The notes beneath the pieces are model-generated. The model was not told where the DNA came from. It was given only the letters and a program-made list of their open reading frames with translations, and searched no databases. DNA of 45,944 nt from an uncultured Paracoccaceae bacterium (lineage in GTDB: Bacteria > Pseudomonadota > Alphaproteobacteria > Rhodobacterales > Rhodobacteraceae), in contig CANMPL010000014.1 of NCBI GenBank assembly GCA_947499715.1, positions 1 through 45,944 on the forward strand, in the 5' to 3' direction. Positions 8,414 to 17,045 of the stretch are shown one piece after another (position 1 is the first letter of the stretch; every line of letters starts with the position of its first letter). The translations under genes and the position numbers were made by a program.

Positions 8414-9447
8414 TTAGGTTGCTCCTCAAGGGTCGGGAAAGTCACTGAAAACCGCAGTCCGTCTGCGGTCAAGTCTCTGTCAATTCTCGCACCAATCTCT
8501 GCAGGCAGGATATTTTCAAGCAACATCGTGCCAAAGCCAGCGCCAGAGGTCGTGGTGGTGGGGATCGGGTGCGCAAGGGTTTCTTGCCAGATCATTTCAG
8601 AAACACCCTCGGCCACGCGGGTCGTCACGGTGACCCGGCCCGTTGATTGCGACAATGCGCCATATTTCACGGCGTTTGTCAGGAGTTCGTGAAAGACCAT
8701 GGAAAACGTCATGACGTTATGGGCCGGCACCGCAATCGGGTCGCCCGTCACCCTGACCCGATCCGGCTCGCTGCCCAGAAAATGCTCCGCCTCGCGGTCA
8801 AGCAGATGTTTCAGGTCAACATCGGACCATTCGTTGCGACGCAGGGTGTCATGGGACAAAGCAATCGCCCGTAACCTGTCTGACGCGGTGTTGTAATACT
8901 GGTCCACGTCTGTCTGCCCGATCCGCGACAGGTCCAGGACTGCAATCGCGGTTGCCAAGGTATTTTTGACCCGGTGCTCCAATTCATAAACCAGCACGTC
9001 ATTGCGTTCTTCCTGACGCTTCTCCTTTGTGACGTCCTGGACGATCCCCACCAGACGCACCGGGACATCGCCCTCAAAGAAACAGTCGGCGATTGCACGG
9101 ACCCAACGCATCGGATGTCCATCCAGCGGGAACAGCCGGTAGGTAATGTCCAGATGGCCGCTGCCCTTTGGATCAATCACCGCTGCGGTTGACGCGTCGT
9201 GAAAATCGCGGTCGGCGGGGTGCACACCCCGCATCACAAGGTCATAATTTGTGGGTTCTTCGGCCGAAACACCCCAAAGCGCGCGCAAACGATCATCCCA
9301 GAACGTCTCGCCTGAACGCGGCTCAAATTCGAATACACCAATCTCAGAGGCATGTAGCGCAACCTCGCGGCGCCGTTGCAGCGCATCGTCCATCCGCAAG
9401 ATACGCAGGGATTCGGCAGAGATTTGGCGCGACATGTGGTTGTCCAT
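8410..9447 (-). CDS. PAS-domain HWE-family sensor histidine kinase
   Basis: This kinase has about 345 aa and no membrane segments. Residues about 35-140 are a PAS fold (FEFEPRSGETFWDDRLRALWG through IVQDVTKEK). The dimerisation box ELEHRVKNTLA holds phospho-acceptor His158. The N-box HELLTNAVKYGAL (253 onward) and the W-Q-E triplet (287-289) are the defining HWE residues. The longest frame starts with TTG at 9531; ATG codons at 9447 and 9435 are both possible, neither with a clear ribosome binding site. The signal sensed is unknown. Its operon partner is the receiver at 8045. HWE kinases are typical of alphaproteobacteria. Confidence 0.88.
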   Translation of the reverse strand: MDNHMSRQISAESLRILRMDDALQRRREVALHASEIGVFEFEPRSGETFWDDRLRALWGVSAEEPTNYDLVMRGVHPADRDFHDASTAAVIDPKGSGHLDITYRLFPLDGHPMRWVRAIADCFFEGDVPVRLVGIVQDVTKEKRQEERNDVLVYELEHRVKNTLATAIAVLDLSRIGQTDVDQYYNTASDRLRAIALSHDTLRRNEWSDVDLKHLLDREAEHFLGSEPDRVRVTGDPIAVPAHNVMTFSMVFHELLTNAVKYGALSQSTGRVTVTTRVAEGVSEMIWQETLAHPIPTTTTSGAGFGTMLLENILPAEIGARIDRDLTADGLRFSVTFPTLEEQPK

Positions 9448-9637
9448 CTGCAGTGGTGGCAAAAACGATGCCAATTGAATCGCCAATGCTTCCCGACACT
9501 CTAACCCAGCACGCACAAGCAAACACCGCAAATCGTAAACGCTTTATTAACTCGCGCATATTCTGACCAAATACGCGCCCTCTAATATCCGCATTTCTTT
9601 GTCATGCTTATCGCAGAATAATTCGTTTGAGGCACAG

Positions 9638-10219
9638 ATGTCGTTGAAATCGCTTTATGTGGTCGCCGTTTTCGGCCTGTTCATGATCGCCGCCACGCTT
9701 TTTGCCTGGGGCCAGCCGTTGATTTGCACCTGTGGTCAGGTCAAGCTTTGGGTCGGTTCGGTCTTTGATGGTGGCAATTCGCAGCACATCGCGGATTGGT
9801 ATACCCTCAGCCATATCCTGCACGGCGTCCTGATCGCGCTGATTGGCCGGGTGTTCTTTCCGCAATTTGGCTTCAAGCCGCTTTTTGCCACCGCCATCGC
9901 GACCGGCGTAGGGTGGGAGGTGATCGAACACACCGATTTCGTCCTCGACGCCTTCCGCGCCACCACGATCAACGCAGGCTACCATGGCGACAGCGTGCTC
10001 AACGCCGTGGCTGACTACATCTGGATGATGGGTGGCTTCTTTGCCGCCTACCACTTACGCAAACGCGTCGTGATCGCGCTGGTCGCAGCGCTCGAACTGT
10101 CAGCCGCCTTCGTCGCCCGCGACAGCCTCGCGCTGTCGACGCTCATGCTGATCTACCCGCTGGACGCCGTTGAAGACTGGCAACAGGAAATCAACCCGAA
10201 CCGGCTCGCGTCAGCTTAA
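9638..10219 (+). CDS. DUF2585 (UPF0314) family membrane protein
   Basis: This 193-aa protein has several hydrophobic segments (about 5-25, 65-90, 125-145, 150-175) and the family pattern YTLSHILHG, GWEVIEHTDFVLDAFR, and TINAGYHGDSVLNAVADYIWM. The function of the family is unknown. The ATG at 9638 follows GAGG by 5 nt and beats the TTG at 9599. It diverges from the HWE kinase. Its 3' end overlaps the end of the convergent GXWXG gene by 29 nt. Confidence 0.85.
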   Translation: MSLKSLYVVAVFGLFMIAATLFAWGQPLICTCGQVKLWVGSVFDGGNSQHIADWYTLSHILHGVLIALIGRVFFPQFGFKPLFATAIATGVGWEVIEHTDFVLDAFRATTINAGYHGDSVLNAVADYIWMMGGFFAAYHLRKRVVIALVAALELSAAFVARDSLALSTLMLIYPLDAVEDWQQEINPNRLASA

Positions 10220-10682
10220 AAAAGAACGGCTCCGCCCCGCGTTGATCCATCAACCCCAGCACTGACGTCTCATCAATCCGACGGAACACATCGCAGATCG
10301 GCTTGGCATCATAGATCATCGTCGCCGACACGACCCCGCGATGTTCCATCATCCGCAAGCGCGCCTGCGGTTTGCGCGTCGCGATCAGCGGTCGGATCAG
10401 TGGAAAGGTCAGCCGCACAAGGGCAGGGGGCAGATGCACCACCAACCCCAACGGCAAAAGCGACGGGTTCACCGCCACGCGCCCCTCTGCCCCGTGCAAA
10501 AGCGGATGCACATCCTCCGCCCCGTCAAACGCCTTGCCCCACCAGCCTGCTGCTGGCAGCAAGGGGTCCATCTTATGCCCTGTCGGCACAACCTCACCCC
10601 GCCAGCGGCCCGACATCTCGTCTACGGTGGCCGGGCCCAACCCGTCAAACCACGCCAAAGCATCTGCCGGGGTCATTCCCAT
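10191..10682 (-). CDS. GXWXG / DUF4334 domain protein
   Basis: This 163-aa protein has the N-terminal GXWXG domain (EMSGRWRGEVVPTGHKMD, WWGKAF) followed by DUF4334 (RGVVSATMIYDAKPICDVFRRID, lipocalin-like end). No enzyme activity is established for the family. Its start lies 10 nt inside the end of the upstream oxygenase gene, so the two are a translational unit. Confidence 0.85.
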   Translation of the reverse strand: MGMTPADALAWFDGLGPATVDEMSGRWRGEVVPTGHKMDPLLPAAGWWGKAFDGAEDVHPLLHGAEGRVAVNPSLLPLGLVVHLPPALVRLTFPLIRPLIATRKPQARLRMMEHRGVVSATMIYDAKPICDVFRRIDETSVLGLMDQRGAEPFFFKLTRAGSG

Positions 10683-11275
10683 TTGTAATTGAACGACACG
10701 CTGATCCGCTCCTCCTCGGCCATGTTCATCGGGACCTCATGGCGCAGCCAGCTTTCCCACAGCAGTACATCGCCAACCTTCGGCTTGACGTAAACGAACT
10801 GCTTTAGGTGCTCTGGCGCGTCCTTTAACCGAGGCGGGGCAGCCATCATCATCTGCAACCGCGGGTCCTCGAACTTGATGGCAGAGGCCCCCTCCGGCAT
10901 CGCCACATATGTCGTCCCAGAGATCACTGAATGCGGATGAATATGCGCGGTATGAATGCCACCCTCCGGCAGGATGTTGATCCAAAGGTCCTCCAGCACG
11001 ACCTTTTTGTCGCCCAGATCAAAATGCAGGTCCTTCACAAAAGCGGCGACATGTTTGTCGAGCTCCTTCACCAACTCCGCAAAGATTGGAAACCGCCACG
11101 GCAGATCGGTGAGAGAGGCATAGGACGTATACCCCGGAAATTCATTCGCCTCACACCATTCCTGCCCCGCCTCATCGTCGTCGGCGATCACAAGGCAGGA
11201 TTGCTCCAGCTCAGCCGCGTCGATGGCTTTGAGGTTGGAGTGATAGAGCAGGGTGGAGAAGAGGTTTTTGGTCAT
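10673..11275 (-). CDS. TIGR02466-type putative 2OG-Fe(II) oxygenase
   Basis: This 200-aa protein has the double-stranded beta-helix features of the family: HTAHIHPHSVISGTTYV supplies metal-binding histidines, GDVLLWESWLRHEVPMN supplies the distal His, and RISVSFNYKW the 2-oxoglutarate-binding Arg. The annotation as an oxygenase is by family; the substrate is unknown. I chose the ATG at 11275 (MTKNLFSTLLY); the frame runs open further upstream across the opposite-strand antitoxin promoter, which is not plausible coding. Confidence 0.82.
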   Translation of the reverse strand: MTKNLFSTLLYHSNLKAIDAAELEQSCLVIADDDEAGQEWCEANEFPGYTSYASLTDLPWRFPIFAELVKELDKHVAAFVKDLHFDLGDKKVVLEDLWINILPEGGIHTAHIHPHSVISGTTYVAMPEGASAIKFEDPRLQMMMAAPPRLKDAPEHLKQFVYVKPKVGDVLLWESWLRHEVPMNMAEEERISVSFNYKWE

Positions 11276-11315
11276 ACCGTCTGATAACGTAGCCCGGCGG
11301 GCGGCGGTAGAGGCT

Positions 11316-11345
11316 TTGCAATTTCGTAGTTTTGCATGTATATAC
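11316..11345 (+). promoter_or_regulatory. Promoter/operator of the toxin-antitoxin module
   Basis: TTGCAA (11316-11321), 17 bp and TATATA (11339-11344). The -10 lies within the palindrome GTATATAC (11338-11345), a natural site for autorepression by the AbrB-type antitoxin. Confidence 0.55.
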
Positions 11346-11371
11346 GTATGAATACACAAAAGGCCTATGCC

Positions 11372-11602
11372 ATGATCCAATCCAAAATCCGCAAGGTCGG
11401 CAATTCCGCCGTGATGACCCTCACGACCGAGATGCTGACGATCCTTGACGCGAAAGAGGGCGACACCTTGCACGTCGTGCGGGGCGATGATGGGTCCCTG
11501 CGCATTATGGCCCACGATCCGTCTGTCGCGGCGGCGCTCGCGGCGGCAGAAGAGGTCATGGACGAAAATCGCGACCTGCTGCAAACGCTGGCCGACCGGT
11601 GA
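11372..11602 (+). CDS. AbrB/MazE-type antitoxin
   Basis: This 76-aa protein has an N-terminal swapped-hairpin AbrB domain (SKIRKVGNSAVMTLTTEMLTILDAKEGDTLHVV) and an acidic C-terminal tail that would neutralise the toxin. The ATG at 11372 is chosen because the candidate promoter would place the transcript start near 11351; the in-frame ATGs at 11336 and 11348 lie on or before it. It overlaps the toxin start by 4 nt (GTGA), the usual antitoxin-first coupling. Confidence 0.87.
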   Translation: MIQSKIRKVGNSAVMTLTTEMLTILDAKEGDTLHVVRGDDGSLRIMAHDPSVAAALAAAEEVMDENRDLLQTLADR

Positions 11603-11973
11603 TCTGGGTCCCGGCACCCGTCGTCATCATCATTCACGACCGCCAAATCGCCCGCCACGGCGGCGCTTCCGGCATCCGCGACCGCGGCGCGCTCGGGGCC
11701 GCTTGCGCCCGTCCCCTGAACAAACACGCCCACGGCGAAACTGATCTGGCCACTTTGGCCGCCGCCTACGCCTTTGGCCTCGCAAAGGCCCACGCCTTTG
11801 TTGATGGGAATAAGCGGACGGCGTTTGCAGTCGCCTTCACCTTCCTACGTCTATACGGAGTGGTGTTTCGCCCCGACCCATTAGAGGGCGTGCAGATGAT
11901 GGTAGACTTGGCAAGTGGTGAGGTGAGTGAGATGCGGTTCGGGCTCTGGATCGACAAGGAGCGACCAAAATGA
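11599..11973 (+). CDS. doc: Doc-type (Fic/Doc family) toxin
   Basis: This 124-aa protein carries the Doc signature HAFVDGNKR (residues 65-73), plus HDRQIARHGGASGIRDRGALGAA, typical of death-on-curing toxins. Doc from phage P1 inactivates EF-Tu by phosphorylation. This copy has the intact motif and so may be active. It starts with GTG at 11599. Its partner is AbrB-type where classic Doc is paired with Phd. A tuf gene lies 11 kb upstream, which is only a coincidence of position. Confidence 0.9.
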   Translation: MIWVPAPVVIIIHDRQIARHGGASGIRDRGALGAACARPLNKHAHGETDLATLAAAYAFGLAKAHAFVDGNKRTAFAVAFTFLRLYGVVFRPDPLEGVQMMVDLASGEVSEMRFGLWIDKERPK

Positions 11974-12527
11974 CGCGCCTCGGCTTGTTTACTTTTCTGG
12001 TTCTTTCCTCCGTCGCTTTGGGCGATCAAGTGCGAGCGGATCAATGGGGTTCAAAGGTCCTCGCACATTGTTACGACCTCGACAGTCAGAATTACTCCAA
12101 GCATATGTTTGTCAGGGTCTTCTGGACCGAGATCGGTGGTGGTCAGCTCAGACCAATTCAACGAGCCAATGAAGGCGTCACTGATTTATGGGATTTGGCA
12201 GAAGTACCATTCTCTTGCGCCATCGGCTCGCGTCAGTTTCTCTTCGAAGCCGTGGATTTCAGGCCGCAACGAGAAAGGGGTGCCTGTGCGTTGTGCGAGA
12301 GTACAGGGTTTCGTCTCAGTGTCGATGGAGTTGCAATATGGGACGTTGCTGCCCCGAAAATACTTGGCGGACCCATCTTCCGCGGAACACTTGATGTTGG
12401 TCGTGACGCGGCTCGTGTTTGCACCGAACGCTGGCTAACACATTCTGAATTGGAATTACTAAGCGAACCGGAAAGTAGCTCTGTCGATGTCAGCATCCTG
12501 ACATGTGAGAACATTTCCTATCATTGA
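11970..12527 (+). CDS. Secreted hypothetical protein after doc
   Basis: I do not recognise this 185-aa protein. Residues 1-23 look like a signal peptide (TRLGLFTFLVLSSVALG). The mature part has six cysteines, including C106-A-L-C109, that could form disulfides. It starts within the doc stop (ATGA overlap) and so is read from the same mRNA as the toxin-antitoxin pair. Base composition is AT-richer than the ribosomal genes. A role in the module is possible but unproven. Confidence 0.65.
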   Translation: MTRLGLFTFLVLSSVALGDQVRADQWGSKVLAHCYDLDSQNYSKHMFVRVFWTEIGGGQLRPIQRANEGVTDLWDLAEVPFSCAIGSRQFLFEAVDFRPQRERGACALCESTGFRLSVDGVAIWDVAAPKILGGPIFRGTLDVGRDAARVCTERWLTHSELELLSEPESSSVDVSILTCENISYH

Positions 12528-12599
12528 CTGGACGTTCTGATGGACGTTCATCAAAACACCGTTTGGCGCGTGAGTGTTTGATCCCCCCCAACAACCCCC

Positions 12600-12628
12600 T
12601 TGCCACATCCCCCCATCCCCCCTATACG
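12600..12628 (+). promoter_or_regulatory. Sigma-70-type promoter of the spc segment
   Basis: TTGCCA (12600-12605), a 17-bp C-rich spacer and TATACG (12623-12628), identical in hexamers to the rpsJ promoter. It restarts ribosomal transcription after the 4.8-kb insertion. Confidence 0.8.
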
Positions 12629-12646
12629 GCCCACTTCTACCCACTC

Positions 12647-12683
12647 CACCGGGAATCAGGTGACCTTTCGGGGCCTGCCGGTG
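12647..12683 (+). promoter_or_regulatory. Leader hairpin upstream of rpmC
   Basis: CACCGG (12647-12652) pairs with CCGGTG (12678-12683), with an inner CAGG/CCTG pairing. It lies in the predicted short leader just before the AAAAAGGAG ribosome binding site of rpmC. It may control translation. Confidence 0.4.
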
Positions 12684-12705
12684 ATGTTGAAAAAGGAGCC
12701 GTCCA

Positions 12706-12915
12706 ATGGACGCCAACGAACTGCGGGGCAAGACCCCTGATCAGCTACGCGAAGAGCTGACAAACTTGAAAAAAGAATCCTTCAACCTGCGCTTTCAGCA
12801 GGCCACAGGTCAGATGGAAAACACATCTGCGATCCGCGCCGCGCGCCGCAATGCCGCTCGCGTCAAAACGATCCTGAACCAAAAAGCAGCAGAAGCCGCA
12901 GGGGAGTCTAACTAA
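12706..12915 (+). CDS. rpmC: 50S ribosomal protein L29
   Basis: This 69-aa L29 has [26 protein letters not shown] and the second helix around [16 protein letters not shown]. It sits near the tunnel exit with L23. AAGGAG lies 9 nt before the ATG. It is the first gene after the inserted block and overlaps the rpsQ start by one base. Confidence 0.96.
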   Translation: MDANELRGKTPDQLREELTNLKKESFNLRFQQATGQMENTSAIRAARRNAARVKTILNQKAAEAAGESN

Positions 12916-13142
12916 TGCCAAAGCGTATCCTGTCCGGTGTTGTCACAAGCAACCAGAACGCCCAGACCGTCACCGTGTCTGTCGAGCGCCGCTTCAAGCA
13001 CCCGCTGCTGCAGAAAACTGTGCGTAAGTCCAAGAAGTACCGCGCACATGACGAAAAGAACGCATTCAACGTGGGCGATCAGGTCCGCATCCAGGAATGT
13101 GCACCAAAGTCGAAAACCAAACGCTGGGAAGTGATCGCGTAA
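12915..13142 (+). CDS. rpsQ: 30S ribosomal protein S17
   Basis: This 75-aa S17 has [27 protein letters not shown] and [22 protein letters not shown]. It is a primary 16S rRNA binder. It starts in the TAATG junction with rpmC. An 80-bp gap containing a weak AACCC/GGGTT pairing precedes rplN. Confidence 0.97.
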   Translation: MPKRILSGVVTSNQNAQTVTVSVERRFKHPLLQKTVRKSKKYRAHDEKNAFNVGDQVRIQECAPKSKTKRWEVIA

Positions 13143-13222
13143 GCGGTCCCCAACAGCACAATCGAAACCCTGGGGGCCCGGTCAGAAATCGGGGTTAACC
13201 TCATAGGTCGGAAGGAAACCAA

Positions 13223-13591
13223 ATGATCCAGATGCAGACCAATCTGGATGTTGCTGACAACAGCGGCGCACGCCGTGTTCAGTGCATCAAGGTTCTGGGT
13301 GGTTCTCACCGTCGTTACGCCAGTGTTGGAGACATCATTGTCGTATCGGTGAAAGAGGCCATTCCACGCGGTCGCGTGAAAAAAGGTGACGTGCGTAAAG
13401 CCGTCGTCGTACGCACTGCCAAAGAAGTACGCCGTGAAGATGGCACCGCGATCCGTTTTGATCGCAACGCCGCCGTGATCCTCAACAACAACGGTGAGCC
13501 GATCGGCACCCGTATTTTTGGGCCGGTTGTGCGCGAGCTGCGCGCCAAGAACTTCATGAAAATCATCTCGCTTGCTCCGGAGGTGCTGTAA
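13223..13591 (+). CDS. rplN: 50S ribosomal protein L14
   Basis: This 122-aa L14 begins [28 protein letters not shown] and ends REKNF-like [17 protein letters not shown]. It forms an intersubunit bridge and is the target of RsfS silencing. It is followed by rplX after 2 nt. Confidence 0.98.
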   Translation: MIQMQTNLDVADNSGARRVQCIKVLGGSHRRYASVGDIIVVSVKEAIPRGRVKKGDVRKAVVVRTAKEVRREDGTAIRFDRNAAVILNNNGEPIGTRIFGPVVRELRAKNFMKIISLAPEVL

Positions 13592-13593
13592 CC

Positions 13594-13899
13594 ATGGCTG
13601 CTAAACTCCGCAAAGGTGACAAGGTCATCGTGCTGGCTGGCAAGGACAAAGGCAAAACAGGCGAGATTTCGTCCGTGGACCCAACGTCTGGCAAGGCAAT
13701 CGTTGACGGTGTCAACATGGCCATCCGCCACGTAAAGCAATCCCAGAACGACCAGGGTGGTCGCACGCCAAAGGCGATGCCGATCCAGCTGTCCAATCTG
13801 GCAATCGTAGATGCAAACGGCAAAGCAACCCGCGTCGGCTTCCGCATGGATGGCGACAACAAGGTGCGTTACGCCAAGACAACAGGGGATGCGATCTAA
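13594..13899 (+). CDS. rplX: 50S ribosomal protein L24
   Basis: This 101-aa L24 has the KOW motif [19 protein letters not shown] and [20 protein letters not shown]. It is an assembly initiator. The last base of its stop is the first base of rplE. Confidence 0.97.
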   Translation: MAAKLRKGDKVIVLAGKDKGKTGEISSVDPTSGKAIVDGVNMAIRHVKQSQNDQGGRTPKAMPIQLSNLAIVDANGKATRVGFRMDGDNKVRYAKTTGDAI

Positions 13900-14462
13900 T
13901 GCTTGATACCGCAAACTACACCCCGCGCCTGAAGACTCAGTATGCCGACACGATCCGTGCCGCCATGAAAGAGGAATTCGGCTACAAAAACGACATGCAG
14001 ATCCCGCGTCTGGACAAAATCGTCCTGAACATCGGCTGCGGTGCAGAAGCTGTCCGCGACAGCAAAAAGGCGAAGTCGGCTCAGGAAGACCTGACCACCA
14101 TCGCCGGTCAGAAGGCCATGACAACAACGGCTAAGAAGTCCATCGCTGGCTTCCGCGTCCGTGAAGACATGCCTCTGGGTGCTAAGGTCACACTGCGCGG
14201 CGACCGGATGTACGAATTCCTGGAGCGTCTGATCTATGTTGCAATGCCCCGTATCCGCGACTTCCGCGGCGTGTCGGGCAAATCTTTTGACGGTCGCGGC
14301 AACTACGCCACGGGCCTGAAAGAGCATCTGGTGTTCCCCGAGATCAACTTCGACAAGATCGATGAGAACTGGGGCATGGACATCGTCATCTGCACCACCG
14401 CCGCAACCGATGCTGAAGCAAAGAGCCTGTTGAAAGCTTTCAACATGCCCTTCAACAGCTAA
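13899..14462 (+). CDS. rplE: 50S ribosomal protein L5
   Basis: This 187-aa L5 has the 5S rRNA-binding core [48 protein letters not shown] and the closing [20 protein letters not shown]. The N-terminus [20 protein letters not shown] is normal for the group. Confidence 0.98.
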   Translation: MLDTANYTPRLKTQYADTIRAAMKEEFGYKNDMQIPRLDKIVLNIGCGAEAVRDSKKAKSAQEDLTTIAGQKAMTTTAKKSIAGFRVREDMPLGAKVTLRGDRMYEFLERLIYVAMPRIRDFRGVSGKSFDGRGNYATGLKEHLVFPEINFDKIDENWGMDIVICTTAATDAEAKSLLKAFNMPFNS

Positions 14463-14482
14463 GCGTCAGGGAGAATTTAGAT

Positions 14483-14788
14483 ATGGCTAAGAAATCCATG
14501 CTCGCACGCGAGAAGAAGCGTGAAAAGCTGGTGGCGCAGTATGCTGAAAAGCGTGCAGCTCTGAAAGCAATCATCAACGACCAAGAGAAGCCTGTAGAAG
14601 AGCGCTTCAAGGCATCGCTGGAACTGGCGAAGCTGCCCCGCAACTCTTCTGCTGTGCGTCTGCACAATCGTTGCCAACTCACCGGGCGTCCACACGCCTA
14701 TTACCGTAAGCTGAAAATCAGCCGGATCGCCCTGCGGGACCTTGGTTCCAACGGTGAGATCCCCGGCATGGTTAAGTCGAGCTGGTAA
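14483..14788 (+). CDS. rpsN: 30S ribosomal protein S14 (zinc-independent type)
   Basis: This 101-aa S14 is the long, zinc-independent form: it has [26 protein letters not shown] but lacks the CxxC pairs of the short form. It lies 20 nt after rplE. Confidence 0.97.
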   Translation: MAKKSMLAREKKREKLVAQYAEKRAALKAIINDQEKPVEERFKASLELAKLPRNSSAVRLHNRCQLTGRPHAYYRKLKISRIALRDLGSNGEIPGMVKSSW

Positions 14789-14803
14789 GGAGAGTATATT
14801 ATG

Positions 14804-15196
14804 ATGAACGATCCTATCGGTGACATGCTCACCCGTATCCGTAACAACCAAATGCGCGGCAAAGGCATGGTGGAAACACCTGCGTCCAAACTGCGGGCTT
14901 GGGTTCTGGATGTGCTGGCCGACGAAGGCTACATCCGCGGCTACAGCAAGATTGATGGCAAAGACGGTCACCCCGCGCTGCGCATCGAACTGAAGTACCA
15001 CGAAGGCACGCCCGTCATTCGCGAATTGAAGCGGGTTTCAAAGCCCGGTCGCCGCGTCTACATGGCCGCCAATGACATCCCAACAGTCCGTCAGGGCCTG
15101 GGCGTGTCGATTGTCAGCACGTCCAAGGGCGTGATGTCGGATGCAAATGCACGGGCGGCCAATGTTGGCGGCGAAGTGCTCTGCACAATCTTCTAA
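14804..15196 (+). CDS. rpsH: 30S ribosomal protein S8
   Basis: This 130-aa S8 starts [22 protein letters not shown] and ends with the RNA-binding [33 protein letters not shown]. Two ATGs stand in tandem (14801 and 14804); AAGGAG at 14787-14792 could serve either, and I chose 14804 because MNDPIGD is the usual N-terminus. In E. coli S8 represses the spc operon by binding near rplE. Confidence 0.96.
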   Translation: MNDPIGDMLTRIRNNQMRGKGMVETPASKLRAWVLDVLADEGYIRGYSKIDGKDGHPALRIELKYHEGTPVIRELKRVSKPGRRVYMAANDIPTVRQGLGVSIVSTSKGVMSDANARAANVGGEVLCTIF

Positions 15197-15206
15197 GGGG
15201 CCTGAT

Positions 15207-15740
15207 ATGTCTCGTATTGGTAAAAAACCGGTCGAACTCCCCGCAGGAGTTGAGGCGAAAGTCTCCGGCCAGACCATCGAAGTGAAGGGCCCCAAGGGCG
15301 TCCGCACGTTCACGGCAACCGATGATGTCACAATCACCGTCGACGGTCAGTCCGTCTCTGTTGATCCCCGTGGTAAGTCCAAGCGCGCGCGCCAGCAGTG
15401 GGGCATGTCCCGCACGCAGGTCGCAAACCTTGTTGAAGGCGTGACAAACGGCTTCAAGAAAGAGCTTGAGATCAGCGGTGTTGGTTACCGGGCACAGATG
15501 CAGGGCAACACCCTGAAGCTGTCGCTGGGCTATAGCCACGACGTCAACTTTGAGGTGCCAGAGGGTGTGACGGTCAAAGCCGACAAGCCAACTGAAATCT
15601 CTGTGGAAGGTATCGACCAGCAGCTTGTGGGTCAGGTCGCGGCAAACATCCGCGAATGGCGCAAGCCCGAGCCGTATAAAGGCAAGGGTATCAAGTACAA
15701 GGACGAGTATGTCTTCCGCAAAGAAGGCAAGAAGAAGTAA
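15207..15740 (+). CDS. rplF: 50S ribosomal protein L6
   Basis: This 177-aa L6 starts [21 protein letters not shown] and ends with [28 protein letters not shown]. It lies by the factor-binding GTPase centre. The ATG at 15207 follows AAGGGG by about 8 nt; the longer frame from 15141 would overlap rpsH. Confidence 0.98.
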   Translation: MSRIGKKPVELPAGVEAKVSGQTIEVKGPKGVRTFTATDDVTITVDGQSVSVDPRGKSKRARQQWGMSRTQVANLVEGVTNGFKKELEISGVGYRAQMQGNTLKLSLGYSHDVNFEVPEGVTVKADKPTEISVEGIDQQLVGQVAANIREWRKPEPYKGKGIKYKDEYVFRKEGKKK

Positions 15741-15751
15741 GGACGCAAATC

Positions 15752-16117
15752 ATGGCAAATTCAAAGAGACAACTGTTTCTGAAGCGCCGCATGCGCGTTC
15801 GGAACAAGCTGCGGAAAGTCACAGCAAACGTGGGTCGCCCACGTCTGTCCGTGCACCGTTCCAGCAAAAACATCAGCGTCCAGCTGATCGACGATGTGAA
15901 CGGCGTGACACTCGCGTCCGCTTCATCGCTCGAAAAAGGTCTGGGCGTGGTTGGCAAGAACAACCTCGAAGCCGCTGCCAAGGTGGGTGCTGCAATCGCA
16001 GAACGCGCCAAGAAGGCTGGCGTCGAAGTTGCTTATTTCGACCGCGGTGGCTTCCTCTTTCACGGCAAGGTCAAGGCTCTGGCCGACGCTGCCCGTGAAG
16101 GTGGTCTGAAGATCTAA
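15752..16117 (+). CDS. rplR: 50S ribosomal protein L18
   Basis: This 121-aa L18 has [36 protein letters not shown] and [24 protein letters not shown], the 5S rRNA-binding fold. rpsE normally follows within a few bases; here 145 bp containing a large palindrome intervene. Confidence 0.97.
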   Translation: MANSKRQLFLKRRMRVRNKLRKVTANVGRPRLSVHRSSKNISVQLIDDVNGVTLASASSLEKGLGVVGKNNLEAAAKVGAAIAERAKKAGVEVAYFDRGGFLFHGKVKALADAAREGGLKI

Positions 16118-16127
16118 GAACAGGTGC

Positions 16128-16184
16128 GGTGCGTGTGAACACGCACCCTACCAACCCCCTGTAGGGTGTGTGCTTGCACGCACC
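16128..16184 (+). repeat. BIME-like paired palindrome between rplR and rpsE
   Basis: Two 24-nt arms (16128-16151 and 16161-16184) pair across a 9-nt loop with 20 Watson-Crick pairs, three G-U pairs and one mismatch. Each arm is itself a palindrome: GGTGCGTG/CACGCACC in the left arm (16128-16135 with 16140-16147), and GGTGTGT/ACGCACC in the right. Read outward from the loop each unit begins GTAG. The RNA could fold as one long hairpin or two short ones. The architecture matches the rplB-leader element although the stem sequences differ. Confidence 0.75.
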
Positions 16185-16262
16185 TCTCGATGACCGGGGC
16201 GGCAACGCACTGCGGTCGGACAACGGGCCTCAAACGCCCAATAGATAAAGGACGCCAGACAT

Positions 16263-16844
16263 ATGGCAGAACGTGAAAACCGCGGCCGTGGCCGCAACCG
16301 TGAAGAACAAACACCAGAGTTCGCCGACCGTCTGGTCGCGATCAACCGCGTGTCCAAGACAACCAAAGGCGGCAAGAACTTCGGTTTTGCAGCGCTGGTC
16401 GTTGTCGGTGACCAAAAGGGCCGCGTCGGCTTTGGCAAGGGTAAAGCCAAAGAAGTGCCAGAGGCGATCCGCAAGGCAACAGAGCAAGCCAAGCGCCAGA
16501 TGATCCGCGTCGCACTCAAGGACGGCCGCACCCTGCACCACGACGTCGAAGGACGTCACGGCGCTGGTAAAGTCGTCATGCGTCAGGCCCCACAAGGTAC
16601 CGGGATCATCGCAGGTGGTCCAATGCGTGCCGTGTTCGAAATGCTGGGCGTGCAAGACGTCGTGTCCAAGTCCATCGGCTCTGCCAACCCCTACAACATG
16701 ATCCGCGCCACCATGAACGGCCTGCAAAAAGAGCAGTCACCGCGCAATGTGGCCCAGCGTCGTGGCAAGAAAGTCGCCGACATCCTCCCCAAGCGGGATG
16801 ATGCACCGGCCGCCGACGCCGCACCTGCTGAAGCAGAAGCATAA
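16263..16844 (+). CDS. rpsE: 30S ribosomal protein S5
   Basis: This 193-aa S5 has [43 protein letters not shown] and [35 protein letters not shown]. It takes part in decoding accuracy. A short Ala/Pro-rich acidic tail ([15 protein letters not shown]) ends it. rpmD follows after 12 nt. Confidence 0.98.
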   Translation: MAERENRGRGRNREEQTPEFADRLVAINRVSKTTKGGKNFGFAALVVVGDQKGRVGFGKGKAKEVPEAIRKATEQAKRQMIRVALKDGRTLHHDVEGRHGAGKVVMRQAPQGTGIIAGGPMRAVFEMLGVQDVVSKSIGSANPYNMIRATMNGLQKEQSPRNVAQRRGKKVADILPKRDDAPAADAAPAEAEA

Positions 16845-16856
16845 GGAGACCGCGAT

Positions 16857-17045
16857 ATGGCTAAAACAATCGTCGTCAAGCAGATCGGCTCCCCGATCCG
16901 CCGCCCCGAAAAGCAGCGCAAGACCCTCATCGGTCTTGGCCTGAACAAAATGAACCGCACCCGCGAGTTGGAAGACACCCCTTCCGTGCGCGGCATGGTC
17001 AACAAAATCCCCCACCTCGTCGAGATCATCGAAGAAAAGGGGTAA
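16857..17045 (+). CDS. rpmD: 50S ribosomal protein L30
   Basis: This 62-aa L30 has [47 protein letters not shown]. It is the last gene of its segment; its stop codon lies within a palindrome, and a terminator follows. Confidence 0.97.
   Translation: MAKTIVVKQIGSPIRRPEKQRKTLIGLGLNKMNRTRELEDTPSVRGMVNKIPHLVEIIEEKG

Noticed and set aside
12529-12549. Direct repeat TGGACGTTC (12529-12537 and 12541-12549)
   Set aside because: Two 9-bp copies 12 bp apart after the secreted protein gene could be an operator, but they do not lie on a promoter and may be chance.
16118-16262. A promoter for rpsE in the rplR-rpsE gap
   Set aside because: No hexamer pair at 16-18 bp spacing was found; the gap is explained by the palindromic element, and rpsE is probably read from upstream.
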